The notes under the pieces are model-generated. The model saw only the letters and a program-made list of their open reading frames with translations, searched no databases and was not told the DNA's origin. Positions 17,358-26,066 of a stretch of 64,000 bases of DNA are shown here, in pieces. The translations under genes were made by a program, and so were the position numbers. The stretch is from Demequina muriae (GTDB lineage: Bacteria > Actinomycetota > Actinomycetes > Actinomycetales > Demequinaceae), in contig NZ_JAUHQA010000001.1 in the NCBI RefSeq assembly GCF_030418295.1, positions 868,001 through 932,000 on the forward strand, read 5' to 3'. Position 1 is the first letter of the stretch; each line of letters opens with the position of its first letter.

Positions 17358-20300
17358 TCACCAGTGGGGCGGACGCTCCCGCTTGATCTCCTCTTCGCGC
17401 GAATCGCCGTAGGACCCTCCCCAGCCTTCGTCGCGGTCCTCTGACGCGCGCGTGGGAATGAGCGGCCGGTCCGTCCCTCGTGAGCGGTCCTTCGCGGTGC
17501 GCGGTCGCGTCGACGGCGCAGGCGTGGTCGTCGCCAGCTTGGGCACGCCGAAGCCCAGCGAGGGCGTCCCAGCGGGCTCGGGCGCATCCTCCGGCTCCTC
17601 GAGCTCTTCTTCTTCTTCCTGAACGCCTCCCGCTGCATCGTCGTCAGCAGTTGCGTCGTCAGCAGTTGCGTCGTCAGCAGTTGCGTCGTCAGCAGTTGCG
17701 TCGTCAGCAGTTGCGTCGTCAGCAGTTGCGTCGTCGTCAACGGTCGATGGCTCGGCCTCGTCGACCGCTTCGTCCTGGGGGTCGGATGCCTCGTCTGCGG
17801 ATGCCTCGTCTGGGGATCGATGCTCCGGCTCGCGCTCGCCGGCGGACTCTGCGGCGGCCTGGGGCTGCTCGGCGTGCTCGTCCTGCTCTGCGTCCTCGTC
17901 GTGCTCGGCGTCGTCATCCTGCTCGGCGTCATCATCCTGCTCGGCGTCATCATCCTGCTCGGCGTCGTCATCCTGCTCGGCGTCGTCATCCTGCTCGGCG
18001 TCGTCGACAGCTTCGTCTGCGGCCTGCTCGCCCTCAGCAGCCTCGTCGTCGAGGTCGAAGAGCCCCACCACCTCGACCGGGGGCGCCGCGTCGACCGGCG
18101 TCGCGGGAGCCGGCACCTCGGGCTCGGCCTCGTCGCCCGTGGTCCCACCGACCTCGGGCTCCGGCGCCACGCGCAGGGACGACGTCGTGGCGTCGGCCTC
18201 GCCCGGTTCGGTGAGAGTGCCCGCGGTGCTCTGGTCGAACAGTTCCTCGGACTCGTCGGGTACGGCGGCAGGGGCGGTGATGTCGATCTCGAGCGCCTCC
18301 TGCACGTGAGCCGGGCTTCCTGTCTCGAGGGCGGCTCGCACCTGGTCGGCGGCGGCATCGGGGTCCATGAACACGTCGAGCGTCCACAGCGGGACCACCG
18401 TCCACCCGAGCGCCTCGAGCGACGCGCGCTGCCACCGGACGCGGTCCCGCAGAGATGCGGAACCGGCGGGCGCCGCCTCGTCCGTCACCACCGCGACGCG
18501 ATATCCGCGGTCGCGGCGACCGCCGACCGCCATCGGCACCGCATCGGGCCCGTTGCCGTAGCGCACGTGGACGCCGTAGCCATCGAACCGCAGGCGCCCG
18601 GCGACGTCCGCCAGCAGCCAGTCGCTCGGCGCCGGCTCGGGCCGCTCGGGGGCGATGGCGCGCTCCGCGCCCGCCTGCAGCAGATCACGCAGGTCCTCGA
18701 CGCCGTCGCCCTCATCGCCTCCCGAGGGGAGCTTGTCAGGAGCGATCGCAGAGAAGACCGTGACGTGAATGCGCGACGCCACCAGTGCCTGCACGAGCGC
18801 CTGGCGGCCCCAGGACTCCGACAGCGCGCCAAGTCGCTCGGGCACGGTGCCGCGCGAGTCTCGCGCGAAGCCGAGCGAGATGACCACTTCGTCGACGGAG
18901 TGGCCCGCGGCGTCGCCCAGCACTTCGACGGGGACCGCGGCGGCGAGCCGCACACTGCGCTCGCGCAGCGCCTCGGCGATGCGGGCCGCGTGAAGGGCGT
19001 TGCCCGCCACGACGACCAGGTCGCGCCTGGGCAACGAGTCGAATGCGTGTGCCACGTGCTCGACCACGGCGGCGACCTCGGCGCGGGTGGACTCGACCGC
19101 ATCGGCCCCCGCGACCGGAGACCCCACGCCATCGACGGTGCGCACCGCGAACCGGAGATCGTCCCCGGGCGCCGGCAACGCCTCAATGCTGCGCCCGTAC
19201 GCCGCGCGTGCGAGGACCGCTGTCACGCGCACATCTCTGCCCTGAGGCGACGCGTGCAGGGTCACCTGCGGCAAGAGCGCTGCGAGCGCCGCGACGGCAG
19301 ATCGCGTGGCCGCATGCGCATCGCCCACCACCACCACCTGCTTGGCGCGTGCAAGGGTGGGCACCAGTTCGGCGAGGGCCAGCGATTCGGACGCGACCAC
19401 CAATGCCACGTCGAAGGCGCGCGTGGGAGGCGCGAGCCTCGACACCTGCTCAGCCTTGGCGACGACCACGGGCCGCAGCGCCGTCGACAGCGGGCCGAAG
19501 TCTCGCCACAATTCCTTGATCGACGCGTCTGCGCCTTCCACGAGAGCGGCGAAGAGGTCCCGTGCGAGCTCCGGGTGACGCGCGATTGCGGAGCGCCTGC
19601 GCTCGGCTGCGGCGCGCATCAGCGGCCCGATGCGCGCATCCGAGAAGGTCTTGTCCGACGTGCGGAAGTGCTCGACTGCCTCGCCAAGTGCCCCGTAGTC
19701 CGTGAGCGTGGGGTCGGTTCGCACAATCGCATCGAACGCCGCGGCCCACCACGAGAACTCGAGGTCGCGCCGCACCTGCGCGTCAGTCGCGTCCCGATCG
19801 CGCAGGTCATCGATCAGCGGCCCGAACCCGGCCGCGACCGGATCGATCTCGAGGGGGTCGCCAGCGGCAGTGTCGATGGTCCCGGGAAGCCCCTGCGCGA
19901 GCCGGTCCAGCTCGCCCACCATCTCGTCCCATGGCACGGTGGCGAGATTCTCATCCTCGACCACCAGATGGATCGTCGGCGCGAGGGTGTCCCACATCTC
20001 TGCGGCGTCGGCCACGCGGTCGGCGAACACGTCGTAGTCGTCGGGCACCGTCGGCCATCCACCGGCGGAGCAGTGCGCCCTCCACCGCAGCGCGAGGTCG
20101 TGAGCGCGCACCAGATCGGCGTGCAAGGTCTCCTTGCCCCGCCCGGGGCGGAGCAACTCGACCGCGCGGCGCATCAAGGCACGTCGATCGCGGCGCGGGA
20201 GCTCCACATAGCGGGAGGACCCGTGGGGCGCCGTGGCGGCGACCAGGTCGTGCAGCGATCGATGGAAGACCGCGGGCGAGAAGGTCTCCAGGACCTCCCG

Positions 20301-21890
20301 CAGCGACTCGAACATGCGCACCTGGTCGAACCAGGTCGCCATCGAGTCGGCCTCGTCCACACCCGTCTCGTGCGCGGCGATCGCAGCCTCGGCGCGCATC
20401 TTCGGGATCGCGCGCCCGAGCAGGGTCGCCAGCGCCTCATCGAGAGCGGCGCCGGTCTCCGCATCCGCATGCTCCGCCCACCACGAGTCGACCTCGGTCG
20501 TGGGCGCTGCCTCCTCGACCGGCGCGGCCGCCTGCTCGGCTGCCGTGGGCCGCAGCGCGGCGACGATCGCCGCGGCGACGGAGGCGAAGCCGTGCTCAGC
20601 GACCACCGCGCCAGCGTCGGCGCTCAGGCGCAGCGACGTGCCGGGGACGACCTCTGAGGTGGTGAGGCGGACGATCGCCTGGACGGCCTCGAAGACACTC
20701 ACGCCCCACGGCCGGTGCGACCGGTGCAGCGCATCGAATCGGCGGTGCAGGTCCACCCGCGCCCGCAGCAAGGTGTCCCCTGCGGTGCGCAGACGTGCGT
20801 CGTCGAACTGCGGGGTTCCCATGGTGATGGACTCGAGCAGGCGTGCCCGCGCATCGGCGTTCCACGCGCGCACGGTGCCGTCGATCACCAGGTCCTTCGC
20901 ACCGAGCCCGCGCATGCGGTCGGTGATGGCGCGGAGCGCGCGTTCCTGCCCTCCCACGACCGCGACCGTCTTGCCCGACGCGGCACCGTCGGCCGCAATC
21001 GCGGCGGCGGTGCCGATGACGTCGGAGCCAGGCGGCGCCTGAAGGAAGACGTCGCGCCCGGTGGCGATGAGATCGAGCGCGCCGAACTGAACGTCGTCGA
21101 GCTCGCCGATCCCGCGCTCCGCAAACGGGTCGCGGTCGCCGCGGGGGAAGGCAGGCAACGGCTCGTTCAATTGCGCCTGCGCATCGTGATCGCCGGCTGC
21201 CGCTGCGAGCACGGTCGAGCCCGCGATCACCGGGTCGCAGTCGTCGAGGTCGTCGAGCAGGCGCTGCTCGGGGTCGTCGAAGGCTCCCAGAAGGAGACGA
21301 TCGACCACCTCGAGGCCGTCACCGAACAGTGCCGTGAGACCCCGGACGTGGTCCCACAGCGGTCGCGGATCGAACTCCCGCCCGCTGGCGACTGCGGGCA
21401 GGGCGCCATCCAGGCCGGCGGCTGCGGCGCGCTCGCGCACGAGAGTCGTGAAGACCGGATTGACGTGAACGTCGTCGCGCAGCGTGATCTGCACGTCGTC
21501 GGTGCGGTGGCGCTCGAGTCCCACGGGACGCATGAGCAGCGGCATCTCTACGCGGTCACCACGGTCTGACCATGCGACGGTGCCCACCACGAGCGCCGCC
21601 GTCCATGCGCCCGTCGCGGCGCGAACGCGCTCGGCTTCGTCAAGGATGAGCCGACCGCGATGCAGGCCCGCCTCGCGCACGTGCGGATCACGCAAGAGGG
21701 CGGAGATGGCGGTGGGGCGGTTCGCAAAGAGCTGCGCGAGCCCCGAGGGGTGGCCCCCACGAAGGTCGACGAGGCTCGCCTGGGTCGCTGCCAGGTCCCT
21801 GAGGGGCGACACGGTCGCCCGGTCCTGGAGCTGATCGCGCCACTCGCGGAGGGCGTCGGCCACGAGCGCGCGCCCGATGTAATCCACCAC
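17358..21890 (-). CDS. Helicase/MTES_1575 nuclease-fold protein with degenerate catalytic motifs and acidic repeats
   Basis: A 1,510-residue protein with the layout of superfamily-I-type helicases fused to an MTES_1575/Vsr-like nuclease domain. Order: N-terminal domain; P-loop region near 283-295 reading LQAPPGSDVIGTA, where relatives have GPPGTGKT; middle domain; Walker-B region near 825 reading VALVVASES instead of DEAS; motif VVVVGDAH; C-terminal nuclease fold about 1087-1190 lacking the Asp and Glu-x-Asp residues of active members; then an acidic tail of about 300 residues built on two tandem repeats. ATPase and nuclease activity are probably lost. GTG 21890 (or 21887) follows GGGGGAG. 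It lies downstream of the SNF2 gene on the same strand. Confidence 0.75.
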   Translation of the reverse strand: MVDYIGRALVADALREWRDQLQDRATVSPLRDLAATQASLVDLRGGHPSGLAQLFANRPTAISALLRDPHVREAGLHRGRLILDEAERVRAATGAWTAALVVGTVAWSDRGDRVEMPLLMRPVGLERHRTDDVQITLRDDVHVNPVFTTLVRERAAAAGLDGALPAVASGREFDPRPLWDHVRGLTALFGDGLEVVDRLLLGAFDDPEQRLLDDLDDCDPVIAGSTVLAAAAGDHDAQAQLNEPLPAFPRGDRDPFAERGIGELDDVQFGALDLIATGRDVFLQAPPGSDVIGTAAAIAADGAASGKTVAVVGGQERALRAITDRMRGLGAKDLVIDGTVRAWNADARARLLESITMGTPQFDDARLRTAGDTLLRARVDLHRRFDALHRSHRPWGVSVFEAVQAIVRLTTSEVVPGTSLRLSADAGAVVAEHGFASVAAAIVAALRPTAAEQAAAPVEEAAPTTEVDSWWAEHADAETGAALDEALATLLGRAIPKMRAEAAIAAHETGVDEADSMATWFDQVRMFESLREVLETFSPAVFHRSLHDLVAATAPHGSSRYVELPRRDRRALMRRAVELLRPGRGKETLHADLVRAHDLALRWRAHCSAGGWPTVPDDYDVFADRVADAAEMWDTLAPTIHLVVEDENLATVPWDEMVGELDRLAQGLPGTIDTAAGDPLEIDPVAAGFGPLIDDLRDRDATDAQVRRDLEFSWWAAAFDAIVRTDPTLTDYGALGEAVEHFRTSDKTFSDARIGPLMRAAAERRRSAIARHPELARDLFAALVEGADASIKELWRDFGPLSTALRPVVVAKAEQVSRLAPPTRAFDVALVVASESLALAELVPTLARAKQVVVVGDAHAATRSAVAALAALLPQVTLHASPQGRDVRVTAVLARAAYGRSIEALPAPGDDLRFAVRTVDGVGSPVAGADAVESTRAEVAAVVEHVAHAFDSLPRRDLVVVAGNALHAARIAEALRERSVRLAAAVPVEVLGDAAGHSVDEVVISLGFARDSRGTVPERLGALSESWGRQALVQALVASRIHVTVFSAIAPDKLPSGGDEGDGVEDLRDLLQAGAERAIAPERPEPAPSDWLLADVAGRLRFDGYGVHVRYGNGPDAVPMAVGGRRDRGYRVAVVTDEAAPAGSASLRDRVRWQRASLEALGWTVVPLWTLDVFMDPDAAADQVRAALETGSPAHVQEALEIDITAPAAVPDESEELFDQSTAGTLTEPGEADATTSSLRVAPEPEVGGTTGDEAEPEVPAPATPVDAAPPVEVVGLFDLDDEAAEGEQAADEAVDDAEQDDDAEQDDDAEQDDDAEQDDDAEQDDDAEHDEDAEQDEHAEQPQAAAESAGEREPEHRSPDEASADEASDPQDEAVDEAEPSTVDDDATADDATADDATADDATADDATADDATADDDAAGGVQEEEEELEEPEDAPEPAGTPSLGFGVPKLATTTPAPSTRPRTAKDRSRGTDRPLIPTRASEDRDEGWGGSYGDSREEEIKRERPPHW
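17641..17730. repeat. 15-bp tandem repeat, six perfect copies, inside the helicase-like gene
   Basis: The unit TCGTCAGCAGTTGCG is repeated six times without mismatch, encoding Ala-Asp-Asp-Ala-Thr on the minus strand. Because 15 is a multiple of 3, copy changes keep the frame. Perfect DNA identity between units indicates recent expansion. Confidence 0.95.
17873..17998. repeat. 18-bp tandem repeat, seven units, inside the helicase-like gene
   Basis: The unit CGTCGTCATCCTGCTCGG occurs five times nearly perfectly at 17909-17998 (one third-position change in two units), with two degenerate copies at 17873-17908. On the minus strand it encodes Ala-Glu-Gln-Asp-Asp-Asp hexapeptides. Period 18 preserves the frame. 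Confidence 0.92.
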
Positions 21891-22027
21891 TCCCCCACGG
21901 TATACGTCGGGGTGCGGGATGCCTCGCCACCACGCCGCCTCACCGGGCTGTGGAGCCGGCCGAAAGCCTCCACAGAGACAAGAACAGTGCGCGCCCGCTT
22001 GCACAGCCGACGCGCACCGTCATGCGG

Positions 22028-22057
22028 ATTCTGGACCTCGAGGGCTCTCGGCGTCAA
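22028..22057 (-). promoter_or_regulatory. Candidate promoter upstream of the helicase-like gene
   Basis: Minus-strand TTGACG (22052-22057) and CAGAAT (22028-22033) are separated by 18 bases, in the 210-base gap between the SNF2 stop (22101) and the helicase-like start (21890). It would give a leader of about 130 bases, so this gene can be transcribed independently of SNF2. Confidence 0.45.
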
Positions 22058-22100
22058 CTCAGGCGAGGTCATTCCTCTGCGCCGCTGGCAAGCCCGCGGG

Positions 22101-24269
22101 TCAGCGTCCGAAGTCGTGGGCCGTGGCGTCCGGGATCACGCCGTCGGCGGCGAGCGCGTCGGCAAGCAGGCCGACCAGGGCGTCCACTTGAACATCCTTC
22201 GACGCCGACCCATCCTCCTCGGCCGCCCCGTCCAGTGCACGGGCAGCCAGTCCCGCCTTGCTGTCGATCAGCTGAGCGATCGTCGAGTCGATGGTCTGCG
22301 CGGCGATCACCCGCCACGCCGTGACCGGCTCGGCCTGGCCGATGCGGTGGATCCGGTCGATGGCCTGAGTCTGCTCGGCGTCAGTCCAGGACAGCTCCGC
22401 GAGCACGAGGTTGGAGGCGACCTGCAGGTTCAGCCCCACGCCGGCCGTGATCAAGGAGCACACCGCGATGGAGACATCCGGGTCGTGGGTGAACGCGGCG
22501 ACGTGCTTCTCCCGTGTCGCGCTCGTCTGATCGCCGCGGATCGAGGCGAAGCGAATGCCTCGCTCCGCGAAGATCTGCTCCGCCTGATCCAGCACGTCGA
22601 TGTGCTTGGCGAAGAACACCACCTTGCCGACGTTGCGCGCCAGCTGCGCGGCGTAGTCCGCGGCCGGGCCGGCCTTGGCCTGGCCGATCTTCCGGACCAT
22701 GGTGAAGACGTTCTCGCCCCCCACCTTCTGCCCTGAGTCCTTGAGCTCTCCCGCAGCCACCCGACGCGCGAGGTCGAGGTCCAGGCCTGCGGCGACGTCG
22801 TGGTCCGGGCGCGCAGCCATGGCGGCGTGGTAGCGAGCGACCAGTCGGCGCGCGAGCGCGGCCTCCGCCGCGCGGATCGAGCGCCCCGCCGCCCCGTCGA
22901 GTTCGACCGGCAGGTCCGCCACGCGGCGGGCGGGCAGATCTGCCACCACGTCGACCTTGCGGCGACGCACGATGCCCATGTTGATGACCGCGGACCGCGC
23001 GGCGATGTCAAAGCCCCGGTCCACCGGCGTGAGCCCGGTCTCTTCGAGGGCCTCCATCAGGGTTCGCAGCGGCTTGTCGTCGTCGATCCAGCCGAGGAAC
23101 TGCCAGATCGCGCGAAAATCTTCGATGTCGTTGATGAGCGGCGTGCCGGTCAACGCCATCATCAAGGCACGCGGGGCGCGGGCACGAATCTCGTCGGCGA
23201 TCGCCAGCACGTGCTGCGAGCGTCTGGAGCCCTTGTTCTTGATGAAGTGCGCCTCGTCGACGACCATGCCGCGGAAACCCAGGTCCCCGAGCCAGCCGAT
23301 GTGCCGATCCAAGAGCTCGTAGTTCACGATCACGACGTCCGCGAACCCGTCCACACGCTCACCATCGCCATGCACGACCGTCGCCCGACGCTGCGGGGTC
23401 CACAGGCCCACCTCGTGCGCCCAGTTCGCCTTGACGACGTTGGGCACCACGACCAGCAAGGGATAGGCATCGGCCGCCTGCGCGGCGAGCAATGCCTGCG
23501 CAGTCTTGCCCAGACCAGGCTCGTCAGCGAGCAGGAAGGTCCGATGTCCGCGCGCCGCAGCCGCGACGACCTGGGCCTGGTGCGGCATCAGGGTGTCGCC
23601 GTGGAAGACTCGCGCAGGCCCCGGCTCGGGCAACGGCATGCACGCAGGCGTGCCCGGAGAGCTCTTCTCGAAGGCCCGGAACAGCGGCTCGAGCAGTTCC
23701 CATCCCACCAGGCGCTGGGATCGTGGGGTGCTCCGCTCGCTCGCCTTCGCGAACTCCGGAGCCAGGAAGGGATTCGCCATCTGCCGTGAGATCACCGACT
23801 GCGGGACGACCTTCTTCTCGACGACGGGCTCCGGAGCGACGGGCTCAGGCTCCTCCGGCGGCTCGAGACCTGCGGCGCGCATGACCGTCGCCTTGTATTC
23901 GCGGGCCGATTCGGACAGCTGAGCGTCCTCGGCCAGCAGTTGAAGGAGCGACGTGTCGCGGGCTGCGATCCTGGCGAGTTGAGTGGCCACGCCGTCGAGC
24001 CGGCGCAACTCCTGCGACCTCTTGGCCGAGCTCAATGTGGCATCGGCCATCAGCCGGGCCCGCTCCTCCTGGACGAGAAGTGCGACGACCTGGAACTTGT
24101 TGCGGGCCGGTGACCGCGCCGGGGGGCGCTTGACCGTGCCGTCCACCTCGCGGGCGATACCCGCCAGCACCGGGATCAGGCCCTGCTCCTGGGCGCGGGG
24201 CGTGCGCCGTCGCTGACCTCCCGAATCCGCGCGCGCTCGACCGGATCGGCGCTGGCCTGCTCTTGCCAC
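22101..24269 (-). CDS. SNF2 family DEAD/DEAH helicase-like ATPase
   Basis: A 722-residue SNF2-type ATPase. A basic N-terminus of about 190 residues precedes the motor. The motor has Walker A LLADEPGLGKTAQA near 245-257, Walker B MVVDEAHFIKNKGS, motif III LTGTPLIND, and motif VI QTQAIDRIHRIGQAEPVTAW. All key residues look intact, so it should be an active DNA translocase or remodeller. I chose GTG 24269 behind CGGAGGATAT; the longer frame upstream adds Arg-rich sequence. The next gene on the same strand is the degenerate helicase-nuclease. Whether the two proteins cooperate is unknown. Confidence 0.88.
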   Translation of the reverse strand: MARAGQRRSGRARADSGGQRRRTPRAQEQGLIPVLAGIAREVDGTVKRPPARSPARNKFQVVALLVQEERARLMADATLSSAKRSQELRRLDGVATQLARIAARDTSLLQLLAEDAQLSESAREYKATVMRAAGLEPPEEPEPVAPEPVVEKKVVPQSVISRQMANPFLAPEFAKASERSTPRSQRLVGWELLEPLFRAFEKSSPGTPACMPLPEPGPARVFHGDTLMPHQAQVVAAAARGHRTFLLADEPGLGKTAQALLAAQAADAYPLLVVVPNVVKANWAHEVGLWTPQRRATVVHGDGERVDGFADVVIVNYELLDRHIGWLGDLGFRGMVVDEAHFIKNKGSRRSQHVLAIADEIRARAPRALMMALTGTPLINDIEDFRAIWQFLGWIDDDKPLRTLMEALEETGLTPVDRGFDIAARSAVINMGIVRRRKVDVVADLPARRVADLPVELDGAAGRSIRAAEAALARRLVARYHAAMAARPDHDVAAGLDLDLARRVAAGELKDSGQKVGGENVFTMVRKIGQAKAGPAADYAAQLARNVGKVVFFAKHIDVLDQAEQIFAERGIRFASIRGDQTSATREKHVAAFTHDPDVSIAVCSLITAGVGLNLQVASNLVLAELSWTDAEQTQAIDRIHRIGQAEPVTAWRVIAAQTIDSTIAQLIDSKAGLAARALDGAAEEDGSASKDVQVDALVGLLADALAADGVIPDATAHDFGR

Positions 24270-24712
24270 ATATCCTCCGAGAGCACGTTCGACACGACGA
24301 GACACGGATGCGCCGCGCCTGCGTGCCTGGTTCCACGCCCACGACGACTGCGGCCGCCCGACGAGCACTCGCCCGAGGCCGGTCCGGCTGCTCTCGCCGT
24401 GCGGCGGGCCGTCCACCTTGTGCGAACGGCTGCTGATCACGAGCCCCGCTCACGCTGCTCCGGCTCCTGCGCCCCCCGTGCCCGTACTGGCGCATCGGTC
24501 TGGCCGCGAAGATATCCGTGCACCCGCGCAGGTTCGACCTGCCGGCGCCCGTACGAGGAGAGCTCGTCTGACGACCATCGTACTGCCCCATGCGGAGCGA
24601 CGGGTGCGTGACCACCTCGGGGTGCGATGGCACCCCACTGTCGCCCGAGCGACCCTTGCGACCAGGCCGTCCTCCAGGGCACGCTCGCCCATGAGCAGTG
24701 CGACCCGTGGCC
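24270..24712. other. 443-base intergenic region with a possible structured RNA
   Basis: No convincing protein gene: the short frames here are Arg/Pro/Ala-rich and match nothing I know. On the minus strand 24519-24607 can close with GCACCCG/CGGGTGC. Inside it lie the hairpins GTACGA/TCGTAC, ACGAG/CTCGT and GCAGG/CCTGC. The last has a TCGAA loop that resembles a tRNA T-arm missing two loop bases. It does not fold as a complete tRNA. Confidence 0.35.
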
Positions 24713-25483
24713 CTAGCGGTCGCCGCTGGAGAGCACGCACACCCCCCGACCACTGCGCTTCGCGTCGTACATCGCGGCGTCCGCCGCAGCCACGATCGCG
24801 TCGGGGGTCGTCGGCCGGTCAGAGTGCACTGCCACTCCGATGCTGCTTGAGGTGGCGTATCGGTGGCCCCCGAAGTCGTACGGGAGCCGGAGCGTGTCGC
24901 CGATGCGGCGGGCCGTCGCGAGCGCAGCCTCAGGGGAAGCGACCTCGTCCAGCAGGACGACGAACTCGTCTCCGCCCACGCGCGCGGCGGTGTCGCCTGC
25001 TCTGAGCTCGCCGCGGAGGCGGCGCGCAGCATCGATCAGCAGCTGGTCGCCGGCGGCGTGGCCGAGCGTGTCGTTCACGGCCTTGAAGTCGTCGAGGTCG
25101 AGAAAGAGGATCGCGAAGCTGGTCGCGCGCCTGTCCGCCGCGTGCAGTCGCTGGGACAGCCGGTCCCAGAATGCCGCACGGTTCGCGAGTCCGGTGAGGT
25201 CGTCATGCAGCGCACGCCGGCTCAGCTCCCGGGTGGCGATCGCGAGCTCGGCGGTGCGGTCGGCGACGCGACGCTCGATCTCTTGATAGGACGCCTCGAG
25301 CTCCTCGCCGAGAGAGTTCACCCCGGCCGCCACGGCGTCGACGATGTCGCCGGCGGTGCCCACGGTGGCGCGCGCGTCGAAGCGGAGCGCGGCAAGTTCC
25401 TGGATGACGCCCACCACCTCTTCGAGCCGGCGCTCCAGGTCCGGAGCGTGGTCTGCGTTCGCGTGCGCGCCGGGCACCGTCAC
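24713..25483 (-). CDS. Diguanylate cyclase (GGDEF) with I-site
   Basis: A 256-residue GGDEF protein making cyclic di-GMP from two GTP. Residues 1-90 form an alpha-helical, coiled-coil-like regulatory segment without membrane helices. Residues 91-256 form the GGDEF domain (HDDLTGLANRAAF, FLDLDDFKAVNDTLGH, and the active site GGDEF at 170-174). The product-inhibition I-site RAGD lies at 161-164, five residues before the active site. It overlaps the upstream STAS-like gene by 4 bases (GTGA) and is therefore under the riboswitch at 25936-26009. The neighbouring small protein may bind its N-terminal segment (inference). Confidence 0.95.
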   Translation of the reverse strand: MTVPGAHANADHAPDLERRLEEVVGVIQELAALRFDARATVGTAGDIVDAVAAGVNSLGEELEASYQEIERRVADRTAELAIATRELSRRALHDDLTGLANRAAFWDRLSQRLHAADRRATSFAILFLDLDDFKAVNDTLGHAAGDQLLIDAARRLRGELRAGDTAARVGGDEFVVLLDEVASPEAALATARRIGDTLRLPYDFGGHRYATSSSIGVAVHSDRPTTPDAIVAAADAAMYDAKRSGRGVCVLSSGDR

Positions 25484-25866
25484 ACCAGGTGTTCCTTGAG
25501 CCAGGCGACAGCACGGGCCTCGTCCTCGAACAGCCTTACCGGCACCTCGGGCCTGCTCACGTTGATGAAGAAGGTCGCCATCATCCGGCTCAGCGGGTTG
25601 CCGACGATCAAGGCGACCGCCGTCACGATCCCCTGCCGACGGATGTACTCCATCCGCGCCTCACGGTCCTGCGGCCCCGCGTGTGTGGTGTCCACCAGGA
25701 GCGGAGCGGGCTTCCCTCCCGTGAGCTCGGTCATCGCGTCGATGGATGCGACAGCGTCCGCGAGACCCGACGGAACATGAGGAACCCAGGCGATCTCCAC
25801 CAGCCCATCGGGGCGCAGCCAGATCCGGAACTTCTCGTGAGTGATCTCAGGGCCGGGGGCGCTCAC
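25480..25866 (-). CDS. STAS/SpoIIAA-like small protein
   Basis: A 128-residue protein with the alternating strand-helix pattern of STAS or SpoIIAA-like folds (FRIWLRPDGLVEIAWV, then APLLVDTTHAG, then VTAVALIVGNPLSRMMATFFI) ending VRLFEDEARAVAWLKEHLV. Similar actinobacterial proteins often neighbour signalling enzymes. There is no enzyme motif, so a binding or regulatory role for the coupled diguanylate cyclase is plausible but unproven. Start GTG 25866. Its leader contains a c-di-GMP-I riboswitch and, closer in, CCACC (25896-25900) able to pair with GGTGG (25874-25878) just upstream of the start. Confidence 0.75.
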   Translation of the reverse strand: MSAPGPEITHEKFRIWLRPDGLVEIAWVPHVPSGLADAVASIDAMTELTGGKPAPLLVDTTHAGPQDREARMEYIRRQGIVTAVALIVGNPLSRMMATFFINVSRPEVPVRLFEDEARAVAWLKEHLV

Positions 25867-25935
25867 CTCGTCACCACCGTGAGAAGCGCGGCGGGGGTGG
25901 GGCGGATCGGCTCAGTGCTGAACATCGGCGTTCCC

Positions 25936-26009
25936 TTGCTCGGTGGCTCGGCTGACCTCGTGGGTCCCGTGGCTTTGCGTCCCCGCCTCGCGACGGGTTT
26001 GCCCTTTTC
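25936..26009 (-). ncRNA. Cyclic di-GMP-I (GEMM) riboswitch
   Basis: Read on the minus strand, AAAGGGCAAACC leads into stem CCCGTC (25992-25997)/GGCGGG (25982-25987), capped by a GCGA tetraloop (25988-25991). The invariant GACGCAAAGCC (25971-25981) follows, then ACGG, the hairpin GACC/GGTC (25963-25966 and 25954-25957), and AGCCGAGCCACCGA. The order, GNRA tetraloop and conserved GACGCAAAGCC match the GEMM-I aptamer consensus, including the ACGGG variant seen in Geobacter-type members. It lies about 70 bases before the STAS-like/diguanylate cyclase operon. No U-tract terminator follows, so translational control is likely. Confidence 0.88.
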
Positions 26010-26021
26010 GTAACACTGGGA

Positions 26022-26027
26022 AGTCTA
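26022..26027 (-). promoter_or_regulatory. Candidate -10 element for the riboswitch-led operon
   Basis: TAGACT on the minus strand lies about 12 bases upstream of the riboswitch, as expected for a transcript starting at or just before the aptamer. No clear -35 hexamer is visible. Confidence 0.35.
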
Positions 26028-26066
26028 CGCTCGCAGCAGTGCCGCCATGACGTGCTGTGAGTGGCG

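Noticed and set aside
17641..17998. CRISPR-like array
   Set aside because: Repeats are contiguous with no unique spacers and stay in frame with the coding sequence.
17820..20657. Long plus-strand open frame of 945 residues opposite the helicase-like gene
   Set aside because: It is antisense to a frame with recognisable domains and acidic tandem repeats. Its product is Arg/His-rich with no family signature, as expected for a high-GC shadow.
24519..24607. Functional tRNA gene
   Set aside because: The T-loop and anticodon loop would each have five bases and the D region is over-long, so no standard or selenocysteine tRNA fold works.
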